Shown here one piece after another: positions 21,450 to 33,655 of a stretch of 64,000 bases of DNA. Numbering within the stretch: the stretch's first letter is position 1; the number at the start of each line of letters is the position of its first letter. Where the stretch lies: contig OX940861.1 in assembly GCA_954871525.1 (NCBI GenBank), positions 7,052,842-7,116,841 of the forward strand. Reading direction: 5' to 3'. Below the pieces are notes generated by a model that made no database searches, was not told where the DNA came from, and saw only the letters and a list, made by a program, of their open reading frames with translations. A program made the position numbers and the translations under genes. The DNA comes from Parietaria judaica. Lineage: Eukaryota > Streptophyta > Magnoliopsida > Rosales > Urticaceae.

Positions 21450-24403
21450 TCACTCGGGGAACCAGTCGTTAAACCGCGTCATAAGCTCTAGGTCGGTTGG
21501 CTCGGTCCGTTGGGCGATGGTGGGGTTGCGGAACATCCAATCGTTCAACACCACCGCTTGCTCGAGGTGTGTGGGAGTTGTTGACGCCCTCCGGTCGTCG
21601 ATTATATGCTGAGCCGAGCTGAACGCGCTCTCCGAAGCAACGCTGGAAATGGGGATGGACAGTATATCCCTCGCCATTCTCGCCAATATCGGGAATCTTT
21701 CCCGTTGATTCTTCCACCATCCAATCACATCGAACTCGACGGAGTCCTCGTCGATCCGCAGGCCGTAGTACCGCTTCAGTTCTTGCGGGGCACCGTCCGT
21801 TTCCTCCGCTCGTGCCGGTGGCGTACCGGATCCCGATGCTTCTCCGCGATCCAGTCTTTGCTTCAGTCTCCGGACAAATGCTAGGCCGGTCTTGGTTAGG
21901 CTTTCCATAACTGCCCTTTGCTCCGCCTCCACGTTGAACTGTGGGAACCGCCGGTCGTATTCACTGTAAAGTTCATAAAAAGCTTCATTAACAACCTTAA
22001 TATAATCAGTGTAATCCACCCCTAAGTTTGTCCCGATTGCTGACATCAAAGGCCCGAACGTAAACATAATACGGGGATCCAAGATAGCACCGAAACAATA
22101 CGAAAAAGGGGGTGGATCCCAATAACTTTTGAATTTTGCAACCATTCCCTCAATCATGGGTGAAATAACAGGGTCATTTGCGAATTCAGAAAAAGTGTTT
22201 GTAATTTCGTAAAGACCCGAAAGACCATGATTCAAGGAAGGTTGTTTTTGGTTTGAAAAATTTAAAGTAACAGCGTAAAAAGGTTTAAGGAATTGGGTGA
22301 ATTTCTGGGCCATTTCCCATTCTGCCTCCGTGATCCGCTCCGAGGCCTCCGTGATCCATCGTGTATTGTTGTCTAAACCAAACTTATTAGTTTTATGATT
22401 GTGCTCTTTACAAAATCGTCTCCACCTAACGGTGGTTTGAGAATGCCGGATCCAATCGATAACGCCGCGTATTTTGTCAACGTGCCCTGAAATATTTCGT
22501 TCCCCCGTTCTAGCAATTAAATTAATGATGTGACAAGCACATTTTTGATGTAAAATATTACGAAAAGGAGAACTGGGCAAACTATTTTCTAAGATAGTAA
22601 TAGCGGCGTTATTGTTTGCGGCATTGTCTAACGTAATAGAAATGATACGATTTTGCAAACCCCAATCATTGAATAATTCTATTAATTTATCGGAAATGTT
22701 TTTGCCGGTATGGCGACACTCGAATGGTGACATGTTTAAAAGTTTTTGACATGGATCCCAATTCTCGTCGACGTAATGGGCGGTCAGACTCAAATAGTCG
22801 TTAAGACTCGGACCGCTCCACAAGTCGGTGGTAAAAGCAACGTTAATGGCACTTCTTGCACGTGGCGAGAATTGGGATTCATGGCACTTCTTGCACGTGG
22901 CGATCTTGATTCGAACACCGTTCTCCACCCGTCGTTCCTCGTGAAAATAATCCCACACCTTCGCTTTGTTTGGTCGTCCCCACAACAAGGCAGGAGGACT
23001 TTCCCTATTAAAAATATACGGGAGAAAAAAGGTTAACAAAATAAAAATGGGTATTAATTTTACATGGATTAAATATTAATATTAATCATATTAATTAATT
23101 AAATTTCATATAGTTAATTAAAAGAGTTAACGAAATTAAAAATGGTATTTTCTATGTGTGGAAATCATTATCAAGCTCTTTTTGACGGAACTCCCCGAGG
23201 TTCCACGGCCAGATCGACTGGAAAGGATGCTATGATCTCGCTTTATGCCCAATCTTTTCTAGACAGAACTCCCCGAGGTTCCCAGGCTAGCTTGGAGGAG
23301 ATTGCAAAGCAAACCTTATTTAAAAACCAATCTTTCTAAGACACCGTATTCCATTAAGAACTTTATAATAATCACCACACATACAAATTACCATTTTTAA
23401 TCCCGTTAGCTTATTAAATATCAAGAAAATCGTTTCTGATGTGGAAGATCAGTCGGAACCGCAACCACAGAGCATACTAAGACTTTCAAGATACGTGACA
23501 AATTAATTAAATAAACTAAAATAATTAAACTATAATATTTATCGTAAAAAAAATTAAACGAAATTAATTTTTTAAGATAATATGATTAAATGATAATTAA
23601 ATCTCAAGAAAATCGTTTATGATGTGAAAGATCAGTCGGAACCGCAACCACAGAGCATACTAAGACTTTCAAGTGATTATTATTTAATAATTATTAAAAA
23701 TTAATTATTTTTTTTCAATTATTTTTTTTAATTATTATTTATTACTTATTAATTATTAATTGTTATTTATTATTAAGTACTAACTTATTAATTAATAAAA
23801 AATTAATAATTAATGAAATAAAAAAAGGATTAAAGGTTATTACCCGGTAGAAGGACGTCGACTTCGTCGAGGACGGGCAACGGAGGCTTCACCGCTATCT
23901 TGATTGGAAGGTTGAGGAGAACCGCGGTGGTACACCCCGATATTTGAACCACGGATCGAGGGCGGCGTTTGATAGTCGTCGGGATCGGCATCGTCGAGAC
24001 GTTGGGTTTGGTCGGGATCGGCATCTTCGGGACCTTGAGGTTCGTCGGGATCGGCACCTTCGGGACCTTGAGCTCCGTATTCGGCGCCTTCCCGTAACAT
24101 GAGATTGAAAAAAGGATCGTTATTTCCCCCCCTACATTGAGCCACCGCGTCGACCAACTCTGGGGGCACACGGTCGGGATTGGCGTGGTGCTGGGCCACC
24201 GCCCGGACTAGACTAGGTCTTAGAGACCGTACTGTATCGTCGGGATAATCTGGATTGTGAGGGGAAGGGAATAGTTCTGCCGGTAGCCTAACGGGAATGT
24301 AGCCGTCGGGACAAGTGTCTGATGTTCCCCCTTGTAGAAATTGGGGTTGCAAATTCCTGGCCGCCCTTCGACCCCCGGAACTACCGCCGCTTCTTCGAGA
24401 CAT
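21450..24403 (-). CDS. hAT transposase of copy 3, two exons, 704 aa, zinc finger deleted
   Basis: Exon 1 is 23844-24403 and exon 2 21450-23004, again phase-exact across the GTAATAACC donor. The frame is open, but exon 2 has lost the segment from just after CKKCHE to just before INVAFTTD, so half the BED finger and the following helical region are gone and ten unrelated residues (SQFSPRARSA) fill the junction. A second in-frame deletion removes the NSTYLMLSVVCRQ segment (near 22350), and one Gln codon is missing near the C-terminus. The catalytic Asp motifs TTDLWSG and TLDNAANN, CACH and VASESAFS remain. Without an intact finger it probably cannot bind the ends; whether it acts as an inhibitor by dimerising is speculation. 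Confidence 0.85.
22846..22903. repeat. 23-bp duplication with 12-bp filler at a deletion junction
   Basis: ATGGCACTTCTTGCACGTGG (plus CGA) occurs at 22846-22868 and 22881-22903, separated by GAATTGGGATTC. This is the exact site of the copy 3 deletion. The filler resembles, on the opposite strand, the element's own sequence near 22755 (ATCCCAATTCTCG). Confidence 0.85.
23126..23410. repeat. intron foldback of hAT copy 3
   Basis: Same structure as in the other copies, with GTTAACGAAATT at one end and ATCCCGTTAGC at the other. Confidence 0.78.
23420..23490. repeat. intronic 71-bp repeat, first unit, hAT copy 3
   Basis: First base substituted (ATCAAG for CTCAAG start), otherwise as in the other copies. 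Confidence 0.88.
23603..23673. repeat. intronic 71-bp repeat, second unit, hAT copy 3
   Basis: Second unit, with two substitutions (TTTATGATGTGAAAG). Confidence 0.88.
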
Positions 24404-24983
24404 AATGATAGAACTTTAGGAATTTAGAAAATTGGAACTTTGGAACTTTAGAACTTTGGAACTTTAGAACTTTGGAACTTTGGAGATTGAGAGTGGAAAA
24501 AACTTGGAGAGTTGAGAGAGTTTGAGAGAGAGTTGAGAGATTGTTGGTGAGGAAATGAGGGAGGAAGAGGTGGTATTTATAGGGTTTTAGGAGAGGGTGG
24601 GGTGGGTGAATAATTATTGTGGTGGGTGAAGTGGGTGAATAATTGTGAGGAGAAAGTGGGTGAAAAAATATTGAAATTTGAAATTTTAGGGTTGGAATTC
24701 GAGTAAAGTGGGTAATAATTGTGGTTGGGGAATAAAATTCGGGTAAAAAGTGTGTTATTTATGCCCCAAAAGGACAAAATATCGCGGATCGCTGACGTGG
24801 CAAGATCTGGGCCGTCGATCGCTTCACGCGGATCACGCCCTGACGCGTCGCGACCAGAGCCCGAGATCGCGACGCGTCGCGACTTTTGCCGCGTGAATCG
24901 CGACGCGTCGCGACTGGCACTGTATGCGTCGCGACGCGTCGCGTCGTCACTGGCGACGTCGTTTGCTCGGCTCTATTGGGCTT

Positions 24984-27412
24984 TCTTTTTCGGCTTTTCT
25001 CAATAACTTTGGAGGAAAAAAGAGAGATGCGACTTCTGTCCTGTCGAGCTACCCATGGGTTCCGTCAAATTCTCAAGCATCACGATTAGAATATCGAAGA
25101 TTCAACAGAGAAACTAATGAACAAGACAGGCTAGAGATATAATTGATGGGACCAAAACTAGTTAAGTTGTGGTTTGGCTAGACTGGCCTCGACAATGATT
25201 GAAAGCTACAGCTTCTATGTACTTCTCTCTATCTATCAAAGCTGCTTATTGGTTGTTGCGTAGAGTGGACAACATTACAGCTCAGTATGAGATGGCTCGT
25301 CACTAATTAACGATCATAAAGGGGTCGATCTTGTGGAATCTTTGTTCGCAGAATTAGTGATAAGAAACATAAACATTTATTGGCTACCAACAACCAACTT
25401 GCATTCAATTATAATTTTCCGTTTCAAAAAAATGTCACTCTTTTTTTTTGGTATATACTCGAGTTATATTTTGAAGTTCCTCCCAAATAAAAGAATAAAG
25501 GATCACAATTAATCCTTTTCTCAAAACTAGGAAACCGATCTTTATGCATCAAATCAGAGCCTAAGGCCATCTTCAACCGATCACTTTATTTCTCACTCTA
25601 CAAATAGCGTTGCACTGTTCGCAATGATCAACCCACGCTGTTTTGGCGTAGGAAATAAAGCTCCACTGGAGCACATACGCTATAATAGAGTATCTTTTAC
25701 AGCTCGAGTGGAGCTGGTCTAAAAGAAGATTGACAAGTTATGGATTTTATCTTTTAAGACCAAAAATGTATCTATTATCTATATAAAAACACCAACATGC
25801 AAACCAAAGAAATCAATACCGTTTCTCGTTCGAAGTCATAAAACTTCTATGGCGAAGGCGCCGTCCCAGCAATTTAATTCTTTGCACATGATAGTAATCT
25901 TTAATAACTTTATTGCTTAAGCACAATACAGTGGAAACATGAAGCTGAATTCCTCCAAGTTCTATACAACTTGGAACAAAACGAGAAAAGTTGGCACATC
26001 AGTGTAACACAAAGAGCTATACTTTTGAGTGAAAGCTTTAATGAATAGTCAGCCAACTGTAGAATCCCATATAGAAAGGTAACGGGACTACTTAACATGA
26101 TTCATAAGGTTATAGGTCATTCCCGTCACTGCCAATGGATAATAAGGTTAAATTCCGTACACCTAACACATACTGAAACTATACAAGTACAACGTAGTTC
26201 AAAACTTCAAAGCTACTAGAGTCTTGACATAGGATCAAGATACGAAGCTAACTAGTTAAATACCATAGAAAAGTATCAAGCAAAGCACAGTTACAACCTT
26301 TTAATTCAGGCACTAATTCTTATTTCATTTAAAACTGCATTCTATCTATAAATAGTTTGCCAAGAAATTTTGCGATTTTTTCCAAGTTCTGAGCACGAGT
26401 CTGAAAAACATACACTTGCAAGCCTTAGTTAGAGGTAGAAATCAATGCTACTTATAAGTTTTGAAGAGCTCTGTATTAACATACACACACCATTTTTCAT
26501 CCAATGCATGTCTGTTGATCAGAAGTAAATTTTTCTGGTGCAAACCAAAAAGATAGATGCCATAATCTTCAGTAAGCCCGATGAACTTACATGATCATAT
26601 ACGTCCACTTTCTAGCGAAATTGTAGTTTCTATATGGCTCTGGCTCTGGCTCTGGCCTGTGACTATAGCCTGCCTTAAGAGTAAACCTACTTCACATACT
26701 AGTAGCTTTAGTTAGGAACTAACTTGTAATTATAGTATCGGTGTGTTAACAAAAGGGTTTTACAACGCGGCCCGAATCTTTACCAAGAACCTCGAAGCAG
26801 AAATCCAAATCCAAGAAATTGAGGAAGGGCGAGTACGTGCCATCATCAACATCAACAGAAGCAAGCGAACAATCTTTTACAATCCACACAAAATGTAAAA
26901 AGCAATGAGTAAGAAAACGTATGATACGGCTTAAACTAGACGAAACAAGGACCTGCTTCACTTGATTTAGAAAAGATGTTTGCTAATATTTTACCACGCT
27001 TCAATTCCTAAACAACAGAGTCGGGACTAGAAGGCGGCGACTCATGAGTAAACCTGACTCGAATTTCTATTCTTTCAAATACTATTCTGAATGTAGTTGT
27101 GAGATAGTTTTGAGCGGGGAGCTAGTTCGTAGTGTAGTGTTTGTGTTCGTTTAACACCGAATCGGCTTCAATCACCATCTATTCAAAACAAGAGAACCAT
27201 TGGTATACAAATATTTCCGACCAATAATTCAAATTGAAAAGAGTACAATTATCTAATCGACTGTATTGACTCAGTTCACATCTCGTTCACTCCACGAATC
27301 AACATACCAACACGAATCAACAAGAGTAGGAAACATGGATCACAAGCATTGATCAGCTAATCAGTAAATACATAGAGACGAACAAATCAGGGTTTTGCAC
27401 AAACCGGGCTGA
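24984..27412. other. intergenic region and 3' flank of the 51-aa membrane protein gene
   Basis: About 2.4 kb without a recognisable coding frame. It contains a Tourist-like MITE (25565-25719) and a short GGCTCT run at about 26635-26657. The last few hundred bases are probably the 3' UTR of the gene at 27413-27653. Confidence 0.5.
25565..25719. mobile_element. Tourist-like (PIF/Harbinger) MITE, 155 bp
   Basis: The ends are GGCCATCTTCAACC and, read inward from the right, GACCAGCTCCACTC, flanked by TAA at 25562-25564 and 25720-25722. The TIR pattern and TWA target site are those of PIF/Harbinger. Internal words GCACTGTTC and TTTTGGCGT are shared with the Harbinger element at 60766-63399. Confidence 0.65.
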
Positions 27413-27653
27413 TCAGTGCGCTTTCCTCCTCTGAGGCTGCTTCTCCGTCGCAACTCTGTACATCCAATACACCTACAAACATGAACATCCAACGAAATCA
27501 GAAAAATCAGAGATTGTTACGAGTGAGAAGGGTAATGAAATTGGATTTCGAGGTTACCAGAGCGAAGACGTGAGCTGCGATCAGAATGACGACCACCAGA
27601 GGGACGGCTTCGAGAAACCATGGCCGCGACGGCGAGATTTGCTGATTCACCAT
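27413..27653 (-). CDS. small single-pass membrane protein, two exons, 51 aa
   Basis: Exon 1 is 27558-27653 (32 codons) and exon 2 27413-27472 (19 codons plus TGA), joined in phase across a GTAACC donor and a TTTGTAG acceptor. The protein begins MVNQQISPSRPWFLEAVPL, has one hydrophobic helix (about residues 16-38, VPLVVVILIAAHVFALVYW) and ends in a basic tail, EKQPQRRKAH. I believe it is a conserved plant protein of unknown function, and Arabidopsis may have one beside the ABC1 kinase gene. Codons upstream are open but have no ATG, so the first ATG is used. The gene is divergent from the ABC1 kinase gene, with 804 bases between the start codons. Membrane topology and compartment are unknown. 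Confidence 0.75.
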
Positions 27654-28457
27654 TGTCGCAAACCAGAGAGAGGTCAGATTTCTATCCTTTGGGTTTGGGG
27701 GAAACCAGGGTTTTAGATCTTCCTTCAACCTTTCCTTCGTCTCTACGAAACTCACAAACTAGGTATATATTTTTATTATTTTAATTTTGCGCTAAAATTT
27801 TAAGTTATGATAAAATAAAATAAAAACTATTTTCTTGATAATTTTATTTACTTGTTTCTAATGTTAGATAAGTATTTAATTAAAAAAAACGTATTAAAAA
27901 TTTAAAATCACATAGAAAATCATATTAAATTAATTAAAGTTATCTATGAAATATTGAAAATATTATAAAAAATTCAACTAATGTGTTACTACAAAATTTA
28001 AAATTTTAAAATGTTATATAGTTTTTAATAAAATATTTTACAACTCTATTTACAATGTTTATGGTAAACTTGACCATTTGTATGCTGTATCTATATTAAA
28101 TTAGTCACTTCTGTTAAATTAAGTTTTTTTTATTATTATTATTATAATTGAGTTAACACAAGGTAGTTTGTGATTTATCATTTTATCTTCTTTTTTTTTT
28201 TATAAAGAATTTATCAGTTTATCTTAACCATATTCCATATCAAGTAATGAAAATAAATAAAATAAAATAAAATGCGGAGTGTGACACGTGGCAGGTTGTA
28301 AGCGCTGAGCAGACACGTACTCGCTCTCTGGCTCACATCACAGCTTATGCCGCCAACTCCAAGCATATGCCCAAATCGCGCCAAACACCGGCGAGCAATT
28401 CGCCAAACACCTTCCCTGCGCATTACTCACGCAATCCACATGCCTACTTGAGCGCCG
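27654..28457. promoter_or_regulatory. divergent intergenic promoter region
   Basis: It separates the ATG of the 51-aa gene (minus) from the ATG of the ABC1 kinase gene (plus), so both promoters must lie in these 804 bases or overlap. The middle is very AT-rich. A perfect G-box/ABRE core, GACACGTGGC, covers 28283-28292, about 170 bases before the kinase ATG. Confidence 0.6.
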
Positions 28458-31400
28458 ATGAGGATCGCCATTTCGATTCTCAAGCGTCACCACCGCAACG
28501 CTGCCATCAATCCTCCGAGTACTGCTCTTCCTTTCGTTTTCTCGTCACGTCCGATTCTTTTTGTTCCTCGAATTCGTGTCTGTTCGCTTGATTGAGATCG
28601 GCCGTGATGTGTTCTGTAATGAACCGGAGCTCATTTTGGTTACTTTGTTCATGGATTCCGTGTTGCGATCTCTTTGTTTTTCGGTTTTTGATCGAACGTG
28701 CTAACCTAGCGAGGAATTGGTTGATGACTGTAGTCTTTGGAGAAAGCTTAGGCATGATCTGCGTTTCTGGTTTCCTTTTGCATGATCTGAATTAGGTTCA
28801 CTCGCTCAAGCTTCGATGATAATGTGATATGATATATGAAGATGTTTTGTTACGTTCCGTTCTAGATTGTTTTGTTATAATCATATGCTTGGAGTTGCTA
28901 ATTACAGTTTGATTCTTCGTAGAAAGTGCAGTTTGTTGCTCCGTTGCCTTCAAGAGTCAAGCAACAGCTGAAACTTAAAAATGCGAGATTAGTGATTCGT
29001 CGATGAACCGGCTGAGTTTTGTATAAATTATTAATTTGATTCGTAAATTTCAGCTCTTAACCGCAAAAGCACAATAGAGACGGTATTGCCGAAAAGCGCA
29101 TCGTTGAGATATGGTGAGGACTTCAACGCTGAGAGGAGTCTGGTGTATCGGACTCCTTGTTCCTTACTACTCCAACAACAGTGAGTTGATTGCTCTCTAG
29201 AAAATATCTTGCGTTGTCAGTGTGAAGTAGTTTGATTAAGGATATCTGTTGTTGACTGCGTGATTCTTATGGGAACAGATACTCCACAGGCTTCACCAGT
29301 GTGCACGGTGAAGGACCGTCCTCTGAGTATGCAAAGTTGAGGAAGGAGTCGCTAGAAAGTGAATTTGGACAAATCTTAGGGACTCATAGTTCCAAAAGTT
29401 TTTCCTCTGTCTACCGTTTTGGTCCATTTTTGGGCTTGTATAGAGCGGCCATTGTTTCCTTCCATGTCATGAAGCTGTCTATTTGGCAATTACTTATACG
29501 AGATACCAAAAAACGTGCCATAAAGGTACCAAATGGAAGCTTTACATTCTGATTATTTGGGGGAACAAACATTATCTAAGATTCTCAGAAGGTTTTTTCG
29601 TATTCTGTTGCAGTTTCGGGAAACTCTCATCCGGCTTGGACCTTTCTATGTCAAGGTATCTAAATCATGACGCAAATTTTTTTTCCATGATCGTATATGT
29701 TAGGAACCGCAATGATATGTCATTAATTTCATTTTCTTTCATTAAGGGGATTTTAGGTAGTTGAGGTCTAGGGTTTATTAAGAGCGTTAAGCCAATGTAA
29801 GACGCTACCGGTTGGGTTAGCTGACATGTTTGGTTAGTTGAATTTTTATATTGGACATCATTGATTAGAGACTGGAGTTCCGATTATCAATAAATAATTA
29901 TTGTTTCTCTTGGAGTTCTATTCCGGCTCCTATCAGTATGATTATTGGTTATTTCCTTTAGTGAACAATTCTCTAGATGGGGATTCTGTATCCTCCATTT
30001 GATATATTTCTTGTCTTAATTGCATAATTACGCTAGTCACATGGCTGACTATCGCTATTTAAATTACAGCTTGGACAAGCACTGAGTACAAGGCCAGACA
30101 TACTACCAACTATATATTGCCAGGAACTCGCTGAGTTGCAGGTTACTATATTTCTTTCTTCTCTTGGACTTGCTTAGTAGATTGCAATCAAATATTTCTT
30201 GGTTCTTCAATTGGTGTTTTTTGCCGGTATATTCTTATTAATATAAAATTTTCACCTCCAGGATCAAATTCCGCCATTTCCAACCCGTGTAGCAATCAAA
30301 TCCATTGAAACTCAGTTAGGTGTACCCATTTCACAGATTTTTGCTGACATTAGTGACGAGCCTATTGCAGCAGCGTCTTTAGGACAGGTTTACAAAGGTT
30401 TGGGAGTTATTTCAAACATTGGTTGTTTGTCCTTTATTTTGTGATTTATGATGGAGCTTACTAAAAGTAATTGGACTAAACTGAATTAAATTATTAAATT
30501 GGATAAGCTAGGTTATTAATTTCCTGACTGATAAACTCGAAAAATTAGTTAACATAGTAAGAATACTACTGTCTATGTTCTCAAAAGGGTCTGAATCTTT
30601 GGGAAAGCACAGGCTTAATGGGTTATGTTGTTATTTCAAGCTTTGCAGCTCATCTCCATTCGGGAGAGCTGGTAGCGGTTAAAGTGCAAAGACCTGGTAT
30701 GTCACTTTTGTTGACCCTTGATGCCTTATTATTCCATATGATTGGTGGCCAGTTGAAGCGTTTTGCCAAGGCTCGCAAAGATTTATTAGTTGCAGTTAAC
30801 GAGATGGTGAGTTTCTTACTCTGGTATAGGGAAAAATTATTGGATATATACACTGCCTTACAACTATAGAATTTTATTTTGTTTTAATAGCAGATAAAAG
30901 TACCTTTGAAGGTCCTCTCTTTTACCTATAATTCTCTCCGGAGAACACAAGTTCCTCGAGGATCATGATAATGTTGTGAATTGGTTTGGCATAAAATTTC
31001 TCATCTAATTTTAAAGTGACGTCGGCTAACTAACTTTTCAATTCATTATCTTTCTACATTCTGTTTTTATTGCCATTCCATTACTGCTTAGCACTTTTTT
31101 TTCCTTCGTGCTCATGGGTGTTTCTTTTATTTTCTTTATAACAGGTAAGACACATGTTTGACGAAATTGATTACGTACGAGAGGCAAAGAATGCTCAGCG
31201 GTTTGCTTCTTTATATGGTCTCTCCGCATGTAAGTCTTTACATGTCATTGCTCCTTTAATGGATTAGGATCTCCAGAACAATCTCAATTTAAGTTTGGCT
31301 TCTTGAAAGAAATTACGTATAAAAAAACAAAATTCGTCAATCTCACCAATAATACGGAAGGCACCATTATAGAGCGTGCACTATAAGGTGAAAAGATGCA

Positions 31401-33655
31401 TAATAAGGTTCTAAGAATTTGAACGTTTTATATATATTTAGAGTTAGAGAATAGAACTGAAGGACTTTCTTTCTAACTTTCAGCTGATGACCAAAATAGT
31501 CATCAAGAAGCAACTGGTGGAGAATCTATCGACCTTGAAAAAGGAGATAGAGTAAAAGTCCCAAAAATCTACTGGAACCTTACGCGGAAAGCTGTGCTTA
31601 CTATGGAATGGGTTGACGGAATCAAACTTACAGATGAAATTCGCTTGAAGAAAGCGTTTCTGAATAGAAGGGAGCTAATTGACCAGGTATATAGAAGTAG
31701 AACCTCATATCCACACATTTTAGGCAATAATAGTTGCCATTTTTCATTATCTTTTTAGTTTCAAACATTCTTCTTATAGGGAGTTTATTGCTCTTTGAGG
31801 CAAATGCTTGAAGTGGGATATTTCCATGCTGATCCGCATCCGGGAAATCTTGTTGCCACTGAGAGCGGTCGTCTTGCATATTTTGATTTCGGGATGATGG
31901 GCGATATTCCCAGACATTACCGTGTAGGACTTATTAAAATGGTAAAAAAGTCAGACAATTTTTAACGGTGGTCGTTATCATCTGAATATGTTTCGAACCT
32001 TCATTGATATTGTTTCTATCTATTCCAGCTTGTGCACTTTGTTAACCGCGACTCCCTGGGTTTGGCAAACGATTTTCTTTCGTTGGGATTTATTCTCGAA
32101 GGGGTTGATATACAATCAGTTTCAAATGCACTGCAAGCCTCATTTGCTGGCGGGGCTCAACATTCTCGGGACTTTCAGGTTGTTCAGAAATTCTGAACGT
32201 CTTTAGCTTTATTTTTTTGCCAATTATATATATATATATTTATTTATTTATCTCATGGTGTCTCAATGTTAATCTGCTTTGTTTCTTTATGATTATAGGG
32301 TATCATGAGCCAGTTATACGATGTTATGTATGAATTCAACTTCTCTCTCCCTCCCGATTATGCCCTGGTAATAAGAGCCCTGGGATCACTAGAAGGCACT
32401 GCAAAGGCTCTCGACCCGGAATTCAAAGTTGTGGAGAGTGCATACCCGTTTGTCATTGGAAGACTTCTCGCTGACCCGAATCCGGATATGAGGAGAATCT
32501 TGGGAGAGCTTCTCATCCGTAACAATGGATCAATAAGGTGGAATCGGCTAGAGCGTCTGGTAAACTTTTCACTTTTCTCTACTTCCACTATACGGGTGTA
32601 ATAGAGACGTACAGAAATAGCACCTAATGAAATCTATGAAAGTTGAAGATAAATATTTATATTATACCGATATAAATATTCACTTTATACTATGTACCTC
32701 AAAATGCGTATCAATTCGCACATGGTCTTTACTCAAAAGTGCATCAAAAATACAAAACTGATAGTCCAATCTGGATTAGTGTCTCCTAATAATTTATGCT
32801 TCATAGTTGGATTAATTTATGAAGGATTCACATTATTGGGTCATAATCTTTATTTAATGGAAGTATATGTGCTATTACAATATTAAGTCAAAATATATAT
32901 TGATGGTGTTAACATGTGGTTCTATCTTTAATTAGTTATCCCGTGAATTGTTCTACCTAAATATAATCCGGCATGTGCCATCCCGTTTCAGATAGCAGCG
33001 ATATCCGAGCAAGCTTCTGAGGCTTCTGCGAATCCGGAGAATAACAAGCATGACCCTCTCGGATGGAAGCACTTTGACATGCACGCCGTCGTTTCTGCAA
33101 CCGAAGACCTTCTGCACTTCATTCTATCCCATAAGGGTCAGCGCGTTCGCGTTTTCCTTCTACGGGATATCATCGACGCCACCGATGCTTTTCTGGACGA
33201 TCAACTTGTTGTTTGCAATTTAAACGAAAGGCTTAATACCGCTAGAGAGACAGAGGTTTGTGTTGCCTATTAGGAATAGTAAATTACTAATATACCCTTA
33301 GTGAAAATAAAGTCAACGGCTACTTGTAACTTAACATTTGGTACAAAGCAACCCTTGTCTCTCAATATCTCAGAGTTTCTTAATTATGATTTTTTTTTTT
33401 TGTCAGGAACATGACATGGTGAGGAGGGTGTTGAACGGTTTTAAGAGTCTCCGAGAAGCCGTGAAACTGGCCCCGGAAGTGTGGGCAGCAATGTTTTTCC
33501 GTTTGGCCCTGAAACGCGAGGTTCATACTTTTGCCCTGGACATAACTTCAGCTCTTATGACCCATTTTAGCCACAGAACCCCACAAACATTTTGGATCTG
33601 TGTCTCGAGATTTCTACACGAGTTGACAAAAAACAACAGTTCTGACAAATTGTGA
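28458..33655 (+). CDS. ABC1/UbiB-family atypical kinase (ABC1K), 14 exons, 738 aa
   Basis: Exons: 28458-28518, 29054-29180, 29279-29525, 29614-29655, 30070-30141, 30262-30397, 30649-30806, 31145-31229, 31484-31686, 31780-31941, 32029-32178, 32299-32559, 32992-33255, 33407-33655. All introns are GT-AG and every junction keeps phase. The product has an organelle-targeting-like N-terminus (basic, no acidic residues in the first 20), KLGQ (the KxGQ motif, 159-162), the Ala-rich loop AAAS (219-222), Lys240 in VAVKVQ, ExD at 288-290, catalytic HADPHPGN (393-400) and DFG (413-415). ABC1Ks act in plastid or mitochondrial prenylquinone metabolism. The Arabidopsis counterpart is probably At5g24970 (from memory). 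Exons 1-2 are the least certain part of the model because the N-terminus is poorly conserved. Confidence 0.9.

Larger units (their letters stand above)
20867..24975 (-). mobile_element. hAT transposon, copy 3, internally deleted in frame
   Basis: A 4109-bp element from TAGAGCTGCACACG to CGGCTCTA with a perfect 8-bp target duplication TTGGGCTT (20859-20866 and 24976-24983). The right terminus has one substitution (TAGAGCCG when read inward). Orientation is the same as in copies 1 and 2. TCGCGA-rich subterminal zones are retained. Confidence 0.95.
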
